A stretch of 17,667 nt of DNA, taken from an uncultured Oscillospiraceae bacterium (GTDB lineage: Bacteria; Bacillota; Clostridia; Oscillospirales; Oscillospiraceae). The translations under genes and the position numbers were made by a program. Positions 1-6,616 of this stretch are shown one piece after another (the stretch's first letter is position 1; each line of letters begins with the position of its first letter). The notes beneath the pieces were generated by a model. It did no database searches, was not told where the DNA came from, and saw only the letters and a program-made list of their open reading frames with translations. The stretch covers positions 1 through 17,667 of the forward strand of contig CAJTYO010000059.1 in NCBI GenBank assembly GCA_910584045.1, read 5' to 3'.

Positions 1-56
1 GGATTTTTGACTTTCAAACTTTTTGAGTTATATTTTCTTGATTTCTTCGCATTTAC

Positions 57-90
57 GCAAAAACGCCGCATTTTTATGCGGCGTTTTTGC
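57..90 (-). terminator. Rho-independent terminator downstream of a tRNA 3' end
   Basis: A perfect inverted repeat with arms of about 15 bp (core GCCGCAT / ATGCGGC) and a 4-base loop. Read on the minus strand it ends in GTTTTT. It lies about 27 bases beyond the CCA end of the tRNA fragment at 117-163, so it most likely ended transcription of the original tRNA gene. That would make this part host chromosome and not element. The A-tract on the other side means it could work in both directions. Confidence 0.75.
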
Positions 91-116
91 TGTGCATCTT
101 TTTTATCAACACATTT

Positions 117-163
117 TGGTACGCCCGACTGGATTCGAACCAGCGGCCTTGTGAGTCGGAGTC
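117..163 (-). other. Attachment site: 3' part of a tRNA-Arg(CCG) gene
   Basis: On the minus strand this reads as anticodon loop CTCCGAC (anticodon CCG), 3' anticodon stem TCACA, variable loop AGGCC, T arm GCTGG-TTCGAAT-CCAGT, acceptor strand CGGGCGT, discriminator A and an encoded CCA. Only two bases of the 5' anticodon stem match what would pair with TCACA. Beyond them, towards higher coordinates, the D arm and 5' acceptor strand are absent. A tRNA cut inside the anticodon stem with its 3' end preserved is typical of the att duplicate made when a tyrosine-recombinase element (genomic island, ICE or prophage) inserts into a tRNA gene. The element would lie to the right and host DNA to the left. 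The intact tRNA gene should lie at the other element end, outside the window. The isotype is deduced from the loop alone. Confidence 0.7.
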
Positions 164-239
164 TGCTGGCCGTCAAATAGAAAATGCTGTATTTGCAGGG
201 GTTTCAGCTAGATTGCACAAATTAGGACGGTAGATTGCC

Positions 240-280
240 AAATCCGTGGAGCCATTGCGCCGCAATGGCTCCACGGATTT
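240..280 (+). terminator. Long perfect hairpin at the island end
   Basis: Two perfect 20-base arms (beginning AAATCCGTGGAGCC) are separated by a single C at 260. The right arm ends in ATTTT on the plus strand followed by a T-rich stretch, so a terminator for plus-strand transcription is plausible, although no plus-strand gene precedes it here. The minus-strand operon also runs into it after the stop at 325, so it may stop that transcription too. A structural role at the end of an integrated element is an alternative. Confidence 0.5.
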
Positions 281-299
281 TCTGCTATTTCTCAAAACA

Positions 300-317
300 G
301 TAGTCAAATAGTAGTCA
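300..317. repeat. 11-bp-spaced direct repeat GTAGTCA
   Basis: GTAGTCA occurs at 300-306 and again at 311-317, one DNA helical turn apart, just inside the putative island and about 140 bp from the tRNA fragment. Short direct repeats in this position often serve as arm-type binding sites for a tyrosine integrase or excisionase. That role is inferred from position and spacing only. Confidence 0.35.
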
Positions 318-324
318 GTATCCC

Positions 325-570
325 TCAAGCAACTCGATTCATCTGACTGACTTTATCAATAAACGCTTTCATATCGTCAATGTAAGAATATGGCGCGTAC
401 TCCGAATAGATCTCCGGAGAGTCCAATATGACGATCTGGACGCCATCCGCCCGCAATGCCTCCAGCGTCCCAGGCAGACACCTGGCCTCATTAGGAGTTT
501 TGCAAAGATATGCCAGGCTCCCTGGTCTATCGAAAATTTTAGCCACAATATAAATTTTCCTGTCACCCAT
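325..570 (-). CDS. DUF6718-family small protein
   Basis: An 81-aa protein of unknown function. The start MGDRKIYIVAKIFDRPGSLA and the later segments VQIVILDSPEIYSEYAPY and DDMKAFIDKV resemble the small proteins grouped as DUF6718; that assignment is from memory of the family pattern. There is no signal peptide or membrane segment, so it should be cytoplasmic. The ATG directly follows the TGA of the upstream RelA/SpoT-fold gene with no gap. A GGAGG at 579-583 (8-base spacer) lies inside the end of that gene, so the two are probably translationally coupled. The pairing with a nucleotidyltransferase-fold gene suggests a partner or antitoxin-like role, but nothing in the protein shows this. The stop is followed by the island-end hairpin. 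Confidence 0.75.
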   Translation of the reverse strand: MGDRKIYIVAKIFDRPGSLAYLCKTPNEARCLPGTLEALRADGVQIVILDSPEIYSEYAPYSYIDDMKAFIDKVSQMNRVA

Positions 571-1204
571 TCAAATTGCCTCCAATTCCTGCAATCGCGC
601 TAAAAACTTTTGTTCTGTCCGGATGTCTCCTAAGGAATATTCCCGATACAATATTTTACCTATCTCCGGCTTTTTGTATTTATAAACATATTGGTGGCTC
701 CAGATATTGAAAGTATAGTCTCTACCACACCAGAGCTGCACCTCAATGGGATACGCCAGGTTATCTCTCTGATAATAGAGGTGGATCGCCCGATAGCCAT
801 CATCAATCTTTTTCCCATTACGCAGGTCTACCACGCGAAAATAGTCCGGGTACTCCACTGGATAATCGTCAAAGCAAAGCCGGAACCCCAAAACGTCAAT
901 ATAGCTGGAGCGGTATTTCGCAATATCATCCAGTATGGCCTCCAGTGGTATTGCCCGCAGGGAGATCTGTTTCAGACTTTGTCCTAGGGAACCTCTGAAT
1001 AAATCCCCGCACACGTCTTCGCGCCATAAATTTCCGCTGAACTGCGTCAGAAAAGCTTGAAATCCGTCAGGATTCCTGCGGTTTTCTTCCTTGTCAGGAA
1101 AAATTTCTGCCGCAAATCTGTATACGTTGATTTAATCAGAGCTTCCCTAGAGACGAGCGGTAAGAAAGTGTGTCCAGCGTTTCCTTTGGGATAAATTGAT
1201 CCAT
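571..1204 (-). pseudogene. RelA/SpoT-fold protein gene, broken by a MITE-like insertion
   Basis: The intact ancestor would begin with ATG at 1204-1202, preceded by GGGGGAG with an 8-base spacer, and would encode about 156 aa starting MDQFIPKETLDTLSYRSSLG. A 159-bp element flanked by CTAG (988-1146) sits after codon SSL. It shifts the frame and gives a stop within a few codons, leaving a 22-aa peptide. Removing the element and one CTAG joins SSLG exactly in frame to QSLKQISL. The C-terminal part shows the RelA/SpoT pattern: DVLGFR (like D-[IV]-x-G-[IV]-R), DDGYRAIHLYY (GYRSxH), PIEVQLWC (the E of E-[IV]-Q-[IV]-R-T) and a W-x2-H-x4-YK motif. Several synthetase residues differ (QLWC for QIRT, no obvious R-x-K-S), so alarmone synthesis is doubtful even for the ancestor. 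A residual frame starting at GTG 1014 inside the element has no ribosome binding site and is probably not expressed. Confidence 0.75.
988..1146. mobile_element. MITE-like non-autonomous insertion element, 159 bp
   Basis: The ends are imperfect inverted repeats. The left starts GGAACCTCTGAATAAATC and the reverse complement of the right starts GGAAGCTCTGATTAAATC, identical at 16 of 18 positions. Both are flanked by CTAG (984-987 and 1147-1150), read as a 4-bp target duplication; because CTAG is palindromic it could partly belong to the repeats. The interior holds no convincing gene, so it would need a transposase from a related full-length IS. The CTAG target recalls IS5-type and some IS1182-type elements, but the family is not established. 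It interrupts the RelA/SpoT-fold gene, and the rest of that gene still reads cleanly, so the insertion looks recent. Confidence 0.75.
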
Positions 1205-1259
1205 ATCCATCGCTCCCCCGTATCGTTGATGCTGTGTCCACTATACAGCAGGAGCATAG

Positions 1260-4178
1260 TCAAATCATCTGCTCAATCTGCATTTGACCGGGTTCTTCTT
1301 CCCGCTTCAGGTCCAGCAGCTCTCCTGCAATATCCGCATTTTCAAACCGCAGCACGCCTGCGCCCTTCGCGCTGTACGAGAGGTAGTCAATGCTGCCATA
1401 CCACACGATGCTCCGGTCGATCACGGTGTATCTGTGCTGGAGATCGTTTTGCGTCTCCACAGTGACCCTGCTGCCTGTCAGCAGCGCAATGGATCGCTCA
1501 ACAGCGGTCTGCTGCTCCGCACGATAATCCTCCACGGGCTTTGTGCAGACGGTAACTGGCACACCGGAAGCGGCCGCTTTTCCCAATACGGGAAGCATGG
1601 CTTTTATCCGCGCCATTTTCAAAAAGGGGCTTACGATCAAAATATCCGTCGCCGCGTCACCCAGGTCTGTCGCAAAGGGGACCAGATAGTCCTGACCATC
1701 GTAAATCTGGCTTATGACGGCGTCCTGCCCGGACATCTTGACCTGGTACCCCAGCTCCGCATATCCCTTCAGCCGTTTATGGTACATCCGCTCCAGGGTG
1801 GGAATGTGAATGTCCACGTAGTCATACACGCGGACCTCCTGCTTGCCCGCATAATTCCGGTGCAGCCGCCCAACGTACTGGGCCAGTGTCCCTTTCCAGG
1901 AGACCGGCATGGTCAACAGAATGGTGTCCAGCCGCGGCTCGTCGAAGCCCTCGCCCACATATTTCCCCGTAGCGATGACCACCAGGGACTCGCCTGCGGG
2001 AACCGCCCGCAGAGCGGACAGCTTTTCCCGCTTCTCCTTCTGGCTCCCGCTGCCCAGCAGCAGGAAAATATGCTTCGCCTTGCCCTGCAGTTCCTGAGCC
2101 AGCTGCAGGGCATGATCCTTCCGCTCCGTCAGCAGGAGCGGCGTCCGGCCCTCCGCAATCAGATGGACTGCATCGGAGATAATAAAACTGCTGCGCGCTT
2201 CGTTTTCAGTAATGCCTGCGTAAATGTCCTGGATTTTTCGTGCGGCTGGCAGCCGCGTCCTGGTAAGCCTGGGAATCACATAGTGGGAAAAGGTTCGCTT
2301 CTCCGCCTGACTTTTGGCGTCAACCAGATACCGCACCGGGCCGCACTGCATGAAAATGATAGGTTGATGACCGTCCTGCCGCACGGGTGTAGCGGACAGG
2401 CCGTAGACATATCTTGCCTTCGCTTCCCGCAAAATCTTTTCAAAAGTAAACGCCGCCACATGGTGGCACTCGTCGCAAAGAACCATTCCATAGTCCGCCA
2501 CAAAGGATTTTACATCTTTCTCGTCCCCTTCAAACAGCGACTGCATGATGGCAATATCTATGATCCCGCTCCGGGTGTTCCGGCCCGCGCCAACCTGCCC
2601 GATCCGCTCAATTTTCTTCTTCCTGCCGCGCCGTTTTGGCTGTTCCGGCAATGCTTCACGGACATCCAGGAATTGCTCCAGAGATTTCTTCCACTGCTCC
2701 AGAAGTGCGCTGGAATGAACCAGGATCAGCGTACTGACCTTGCGCTGCCCGATCAGATAGGCCCCCACCACCGTCTTGCCAAACGCGGTCGTCGCGGACA
2801 GAACGCCGGTATCGTGGGCCAGGAGGGCCTCCGTCGCCGGACGCTGCTCCGGACGAAGCTCTCCGCAAAAAGCAACGTCAATTTTGCATCCGGCCTGGCG
2901 CTGATTCTCCAACGTATATGGGATGCGGTGTGTCTCCAGCAGATCGGTCAATGCCTCCACACAGCTGCGGGGGATGCCAAGGAAATCCTGGTCCTCATGG
3001 CCGCAATCAAACACGCGGGGCGTGTTGTATACCGGCAGACGCATGGCCTGCTTTTTGTAGAACTCCGGATTCCGGAACGCCGCCAGCCGTTTCACCGCGT
3101 TCAAGGCCTTGTGGGAGAATCCTGCTTTGTCCACATACAGCAGATTGGAGATCATCAGACGAACCTGTTTTGGGAAATCCTTGCGGGCCAATTCCCTTGG
3201 CTTCCGCTTTGCCGGCCATGGTTTTTGTTCCTCTGTCTCTAAAAGCGCTCCCAGTTCTCCGCCGCCGCACAGCTGTGTCAGGTATCCCTCCAATTCCTTC
3301 GGCGCAATTCGATGCAGCGTGGATAAAAAGGCCCATTGATCCTGGTAAGGCGTCAATTCCTCATTTACAAAAAGTGTATTTCCGCCCTCCTGCGCCTTTC
3401 CCTGGAAGGGCAGCGCAATCAGATTCCCAAATCCGCCCTTTGGCAGTGTGTCCTGCGCGGGGAATAGCCGGTCGTAAGACTTGAATTGCAGCTCGTGGCG
3501 GCGGGCCATGGCCTGGGTCAGCAGCCCGCTCCCGAATTTGCGGGCATCTGCGGCGGAAACCGGCTCGGAAAAGAAAAACCAGACGTGTGCGCCGTTTCCC
3601 GACCGGGATCGTTCCACGGCGGGCATAATTCCGAAAGACAAGCAGGCTTCCCGAAAAGCGGTCACATCCTCCCGCCACATTTCCTCGTCAAAATCCGCCG
3701 CCAGAAGCCAGGTGCAGTCGTTTTCCAGCATAGGATAGATCCCCACCACGTCCCGGCAGAATTGATCTTTGCCCATCAAGTGCGCCCGGATCGTTTGGGT
3801 AGTCAACGGCTTGAATGCCCGGTTCGGGCATTCGGGGCAACGGTAGGTTTTCTTATCGCAGAGCCCCGGCTCCCACTCGTTCCGACAGGCGGGAACATAG
3901 CCGCTTTTATTGGATTTCAGATTGTGATAGCGTTTTGCATAAACATCCTCTCGACCCCGGAACAGGGAGAGAAAAAAGTCAATTTTTTCCTGCGAGGTGC
4001 TGCCAGCATAAATGGGTGCCGTTGCTTCCGGCGCGTGGCGAAGCCAGATGTCCTCCGGGCAGACAAATTTATTGCCATCGCCATCCCCGCATAGCACAAA
4101 CCGCTCCTGCCCAGTCAGCGCAGGCAGGATTTCCAGTAGGTGATAGTCACGATTTTCAATTACTGCTTTTTGATTCAT
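1260..4178 (-). CDS. TOTE-type primase / SF2 helicase / PLD-like fusion protein
   Basis: A 972-aa cytoplasmic protein. Residues ~60-310 form an archaeo-eukaryotic primase-like domain of the kind named in TOTE conflict systems: C98, C107, C114 and C117 form a likely zinc site, DFD at 162-164 fits the metal-binding acidic motif, SGNGAHVWFF at 193-202 fits the catalytic histidine motif, and LPKGGFGNLIALP follows at 245-257. Residues ~440-790 are an SF2 helicase: TTAFGKT 463-469 (Walker A), DECHH 569-573 (motif II), SATP 595-598 (III), GEGFDEP 742-748 (V) and QYVGRLHR 767-774 (VI). Residues ~840-945 resemble a phospholipase-D-like domain with HRYTVID and YGSIDYLS; only one clear HxD/K-like half-site is visible, so nuclease activity is uncertain. 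The start has GGGAGAG about 10 bases upstream. It probably leads a minus-strand operon with the RelA/SpoT-fold and DUF6718 genes (55-base gap). It is likely a DNA-processing defence or element-maintenance protein; the exact role is unknown. Confidence 0.85.
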   Translation of the reverse strand: MNQKAVIENRDYHLLEILPALTGQERFVLCGDGDGNKFVCPEDIWLRHAPEATAPIYAGSTSQEKIDFFLSLFRGREDVYAKRYHNLKSNKSGYVPACRNEWEPGLCDKKTYRCPECPNRAFKPLTTQTIRAHLMGKDQFCRDVVGIYPMLENDCTWLLAADFDEEMWREDVTAFREACLSFGIMPAVERSRSGNGAHVWFFFSEPVSAADARKFGSGLLTQAMARRHELQFKSYDRLFPAQDTLPKGGFGNLIALPFQGKAQEGGNTLFVNEELTPYQDQWAFLSTLHRIAPKELEGYLTQLCGGGELGALLETEEQKPWPAKRKPRELARKDFPKQVRLMISNLLYVDKAGFSHKALNAVKRLAAFRNPEFYKKQAMRLPVYNTPRVFDCGHEDQDFLGIPRSCVEALTDLLETHRIPYTLENQRQAGCKIDVAFCGELRPEQRPATEALLAHDTGVLSATTAFGKTVVGAYLIGQRKVSTLILVHSSALLEQWKKSLEQFLDVREALPEQPKRRGRKKKIERIGQVGAGRNTRSGIIDIAIMQSLFEGDEKDVKSFVADYGMVLCDECHHVAAFTFEKILREAKARYVYGLSATPVRQDGHQPIIFMQCGPVRYLVDAKSQAEKRTFSHYVIPRLTRTRLPAARKIQDIYAGITENEARSSFIISDAVHLIAEGRTPLLLTERKDHALQLAQELQGKAKHIFLLLGSGSQKEKREKLSALRAVPAGESLVVIATGKYVGEGFDEPRLDTILLTMPVSWKGTLAQYVGRLHRNYAGKQEVRVYDYVDIHIPTLERMYHKRLKGYAELGYQVKMSGQDAVISQIYDGQDYLVPFATDLGDAATDILIVSPFLKMARIKAMLPVLGKAAASGVPVTVCTKPVEDYRAEQQTAVERSIALLTGSRVTVETQNDLQHRYTVIDRSIVWYGSIDYLSYSAKGAGVLRFENADIAGELLDLKREEEPGQMQIEQMI

Positions 4179-4209
4179 GGCTTCTCATCTCTCCCGCATA
4201 TTGATCCTC

Positions 4210-4218
4210 TGCTATAAT
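4210..4218 (+). promoter_or_regulatory. Extended -10 promoter candidate, plus strand
   Basis: TGCTATAAT is a full match to the extended -10 pattern TGnTATAAT. No good -35 hexamer is seen at the proper distance, which extended -10 promoters can tolerate. It would fire away from the TOTE gene towards the terminator at 4423-4467. The same bases read on the minus strand give TATTAT at 4219-4214, which could be part of the TOTE gene's own promoter. Confidence 0.35.
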
Positions 4219-4249
4219 ATCACGTTTTTATCACATTGCATAGCAGAAA

Positions 4250-4293
4250 CAGGCAGGATGGTCCGAGAAAATTTCTCGATGCCGCCCCGCCTG
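4250..4293. repeat. Interrupted palindrome upstream of the TOTE gene
   Basis: The core CGAGAAA-A-TTTCTCG at 4264-4278 is a perfect inverted repeat. The flanks CAGGC and GCCTG extend it outward with internal mismatches. It lies about 75 bp upstream of the TOTE start codon, so it could be an operator for that gene or a stem in the candidate plus-strand RNA. Without a T-run next to it, it is a poor terminator. Confidence 0.4.
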
Positions 4294-4422
4294 TTAGCTA
4301 TAGGTTTCGCCTGAAGAATTTTGCCTTGTTTTTGAAAACACATTACCCATGCAATCCCTTGTACCGCAAGTGAATACCCACAAAGAGGTACAATGTGAGA
4401 CAGGGGGGCCGGTGCGATTAAA

Positions 4423-4467
4423 TCACGCGGAAAAAGTCCATGGACTTTTTCCGCGTGACTCTTTTTT
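4423..4467 (+). terminator. Strong terminator, 18-bp perfect stem
   Basis: A fully self-complementary 36-base palindrome (arms start TCACGCGGAAAAAG, centre TCCATGGA) is followed on the plus strand by CTC and a run of T to 4467. Oriented to end plus-strand transcription, although no plus-strand gene precedes it. The minus-strand operon that stops at 4544 also runs into the stem about 85 bases downstream, so it probably acts in that direction as well, with a weaker T-tract. Confidence 0.75.
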
Positions 4468-4543
4468 ATTGTGTAAGCTTACAGTCAGATGCATAGTCTG
4501 CCACTATCTACCCACCATGTTCCTCAACAATCCAACTTACATT

Positions 4544-5296
4544 TTACCTATTTTTATCATAGAGTTCCTCTATCCGCAAGGCCTCGTCCATCTGCGCATA
4601 AACCAAAAACTGTGAAAGAAACACGATGTACCATACGCCGGTCACCGGCAGCAGGAGCAGCGTCCAAGGTGCAAACAGCACATAGACCGCCCAGTGCAGC
4701 AGCTGTAAAATGCCTGTGCCCATGACCCGCCAGAAGTATCTGATCAGAAACAGCAGCGCATTGCGCAGCCGGATGGCTGGAGCCTGCCGGAACAGCACAA
4801 TCTGCGGCCAGAGCAGGGTATTCGCCACCAGGATCAGCAGCAGCCCTGCCAGATATATGCCTATAGTCCCCATGGACGGCCCCGTCTCCGCCCACCAGAA
4901 CAGCATCCCCATAAAGGCGTACAGTCCTGCAAGCAGTCCCATTACCGCGCCCAAAAGCATACTTCCCTGCCAGTTCTGTCGCCAGGAACGTTTCCAGCCG
5001 TCCAACCAGGGGGTCGGATCGTCCCGCAGGCCCCGCAGGACAGCGTCATACATCCCCGCCAAAAACGACCCCGCAATCGCGCCGCCTGCGATGGAGCAGG
5101 GAAGAAGCACCAGGATGCTGGATACGGCGACGGCATAAAATATTCCCACCGCCAGCGGCACAAAGCCCACCAGAGTCAGCAGATTGATCTTCCACCACTG
5201 GCCAAACCGGTTGGACAGCAGCTGGCGGTAACGGTAAAAGCCTGTCTGCCGCTCGTTCTCATTATAGTGCGGATCTTCAGGAAACAGCAGTCCCAC
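4544..5296 (-). CDS. DUF624 / YesL-like integral membrane protein
   Basis: A 250-aa polytopic membrane protein. After a short cytoplasmic start, hydrophobic segments lie at about 36-56, 59-82, 112-134, 143-168 and 193-232, giving five or six membrane passes. The cytoplasmic segment GWKRSWRQNWQGS at 100-112 and the overall length fit the DUF624 (YesL) family, which is often found beside LplB/LplC-type sugar transporters; its biochemical role is not established. The start is GTG at 5296-5294, chosen because AAGGAGGG lies 7 bases upstream; that ribosome site overlaps the TAA of the preceding lipoprotein gene. It is the last gene of the LacI-led operon. Confidence 0.8.
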   Translation of the reverse strand: MGLLFPEDPHYNENERQTGFYRYRQLLSNRFGQWWKINLLTLVGFVPLAVGIFYAVAVSSILVLLPCSIAGGAIAGSFLAGMYDAVLRGLRDDPTPWLDGWKRSWRQNWQGSMLLGAVMGLLAGLYAFMGMLFWWAETGPSMGTIGIYLAGLLLILVANTLLWPQIVLFRQAPAIRLRNALLFLIRYFWRVMGTGILQLLHWAVYVLFAPWTLLLLPVTGVWYIVFLSQFLVYAQMDEALRIEELYDKNR

Positions 5297-5309
5297 GAGT
5301 CATCCCTCC

Positions 5310-5897
5310 TTATGCAGCATAGTGGCAGTTCGACAAAAAGCCTGCCAGAATTTCCCACGCGCTGCCATCAAATTTCTCCTGGCAGGACAGCTCCACACTG
5401 ATCGCATAGTTCCGGTACACGCCAAAGGCTGACGCGCCCCTGGCGTAGGGGTTTGTGTCCGACTCGTAGGTATAGGTGATGACTGTAAATTCCTGGCCAT
5501 TATAGGTCTCCGTAGAGGTCCCCTCTATTGCATACTGGCTGGAAGCCATATCCATCCACTCTGCCGCACTGCTCTTGGCCTTTTCAGCTTCGTTATAGCC
5601 TGCCAGTAGGACATAGACCTGCGCGTCATAGAGTTGGGCCTCATCGCCGTCCTCGTTGGTATAAGGCTCCGCCTCGCCGATGGACCAGGTGGCGTAATAC
5701 ATACCGTTGGCAGTCAGCGCGTCATTGTTCTCCCGGGGAGTCATTCCCTCGGGCGTATCTATGCCGATCACATTCCCAACGCTTACCCAGTGTTCATCCC
5801 AGGCCGCACCGTCCGCCGCCTGCCGGGGAACGGACTGAGCGCACCCCGCCAGACAGATACATCCCGCCAGCAGCAGCGCAAAAACATGTCTTTTCAT
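5310..5897 (-). CDS. Small secreted lipoprotein, function unknown
   Basis: The preferred start MKRHVFALLL gives 195 aa and has AAGGAG 7 bases upstream; a frame ten codons longer lacks support. Residues 1-18 are a signal peptide ending in the lipobox LAGC, so the mature protein should be lipid-anchored outside the membrane. The mature region is acidic, with segments such as WVSVGNVIGIDTPEG, YVLLAGYNEAEKAK and YNGQEFTVITYTY; I do not recognise its family. The start ATG overlaps the TGA of the upstream gene (ATGA, 5894-5897), which points to coupled translation, and the next gene begins 13 bases after its stop. Being made with a single-pass membrane protein and a YesL-like protein, it may belong to one envelope complex; that is inference. 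Confidence 0.75.
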   Translation of the reverse strand: MKRHVFALLLAGCICLAGCAQSVPRQAADGAAWDEHWVSVGNVIGIDTPEGMTPRENNDALTANGMYYATWSIGEAEPYTNEDGDEAQLYDAQVYVLLAGYNEAEKAKSSAAEWMDMASSQYAIEGTSTETYNGQEFTVITYTYESDTNPYARGASAFGVYRNYAISVELSCQEKFDGSAWEILAGFLSNCHYAA

Positions 5898-6607
5898 GAA
5901 ACCGCTCCTTCCGTCAATTTGCTCCACAGAGCGTCACAGCCTTCTGAATATGCAGAAGTTTTTTCCGTCCAAAATCCCCGGCGGGCCAGATGTAAAGCAG
6001 AAACAAGCTCTTGACTGCTGCCGGTTACCGTACTGCCCATCCATTCGTAAGCGTATCCGCCAAGCTCAAATCCCGCTAACACCGGGCAGTTCCCCCAGAC
6101 CAGGCAGATTCCTTCCAGAGAATCCTCCCCCTTCTCAGGCAGGGAGCCGTCCAGACGGCGGAGGGAATGATAGTCCCGCTGAAACTGTTCCGGGTCCTCC
6201 AGCAGGAAGAAGTAGCTCTCGCATTCCAGAATATCTCCCATCAAAGAAACCTGAGCCGCAGCGGACATGTCGGGAGCCCTGCTGTCGGAGATATACTGCG
6301 TCAGGACGGCGGCGATTTTCCCGTCTCCGTTCAGATCCTCCCCCAGAGAGGCGAAAGCGGCCTCCAGGGCGGCGGCGGTGTCCTCCGGCAGACGGCTGCT
6401 CCCCACGTATGCGATCTTATAATCCGGTTCTGCCTGGCTGAGTGTGTTCCACATAATGCTTCCAGTGATTGCCAGAAGTACCAGTGCGATCCCCACATGC
6501 CATTTATAGTAATGCCACCAATTTTTCCACTTCTCCGTCTTTGTCAATTCAAGAGGCGCGTCCGGCTTGACATCCTGGTATTTCTTCTTCAGATATTCGC
6601 TTGCCAT
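5894..6607 (-). CDS. Single-pass membrane protein with extracytoplasmic domain
   Basis: A 237-aa protein of unrecognised family. Residues 1-35 are a charged, Trp/Tyr-rich cytoplasmic tail (KWKNWWHYYKWH), residues 36-54 are one membrane helix, and about 180 residues lie outside. The outer domain carries DLNGDGKI at 91-98, which has the spacing of an EF-hand-like calcium loop, but there is only one and no dockerin repeat. No catalytic motif is seen. The ATG lies 9 bases after the TAG of the LacI-family gene with an AGGGA site overlapping that stop, so it is in the same operon. The 3' end overlaps the lipoprotein start by four bases. Anchor, sensor or accessory subunit roles are all possible. 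Confidence 0.75.
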   Translation of the reverse strand: MASEYLKKKYQDVKPDAPLELTKTEKWKNWWHYYKWHVGIALVLLAITGSIMWNTLSQAEPDYKIAYVGSSRLPEDTAAALEAAFASLGEDLNGDGKIAAVLTQYISDSRAPDMSAAAQVSLMGDILECESYFFLLEDPEQFQRDYHSLRRLDGSLPEKGEDSLEGICLVWGNCPVLAGFELGGYAYEWMGSTVTGSSQELVSALHLARRGFWTEKTSAYSEGCDALWSKLTEGAVS

Positions 6608-6616
6608 AACTGTTCC

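Larger units (their letters stand above)
4225..4467 (+). ncRNA. Candidate structured RNA of about 240 nt
   Basis: The gap between the TOTE gene and the next minus-strand gene has no credible ORF but has an extended -10 promoter at 4210-4218 and a strong plus-strand terminator at 4423-4467. Between them lie an interrupted palindrome at 4250-4293 with core CGAGAAA-A-TTTCTCG, and a 7-bp inverted repeat TTGTACC (4359-4365) / GGTACAA (4387-4393). No known riboswitch or RNA family was recognised. The alternative is that the terminator serves the minus-strand operon ending at 4544 and that no such RNA exists. Confidence 0.25.

Noticed and set aside
117..190. A complete tRNA gene
   Set aside because: The D arm and 5' acceptor strand are missing and the 5' anticodon stem does not pair, so this is only a 3' fragment.
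1047..1241. 64-codon minus-strand frame upstream of the RelA/SpoT remnant
   Set aside because: It runs out of phase through the MITE and the true N-terminal coding of the broken gene; no family or ribosome site supports it.
1284..3242. 652-codon open frame on the plus strand opposite the TOTE gene
   Set aside because: It is antisense to clear helicase and primase motifs, has no family pattern and is open because of the G+C-rich codon use of the real gene.
4349..4725. Small plus-strand ORFs between and over the DUF624 gene
   Set aside because: They read through a perfect terminator palindrome or lie antisense to the membrane protein and have no ribosome site.
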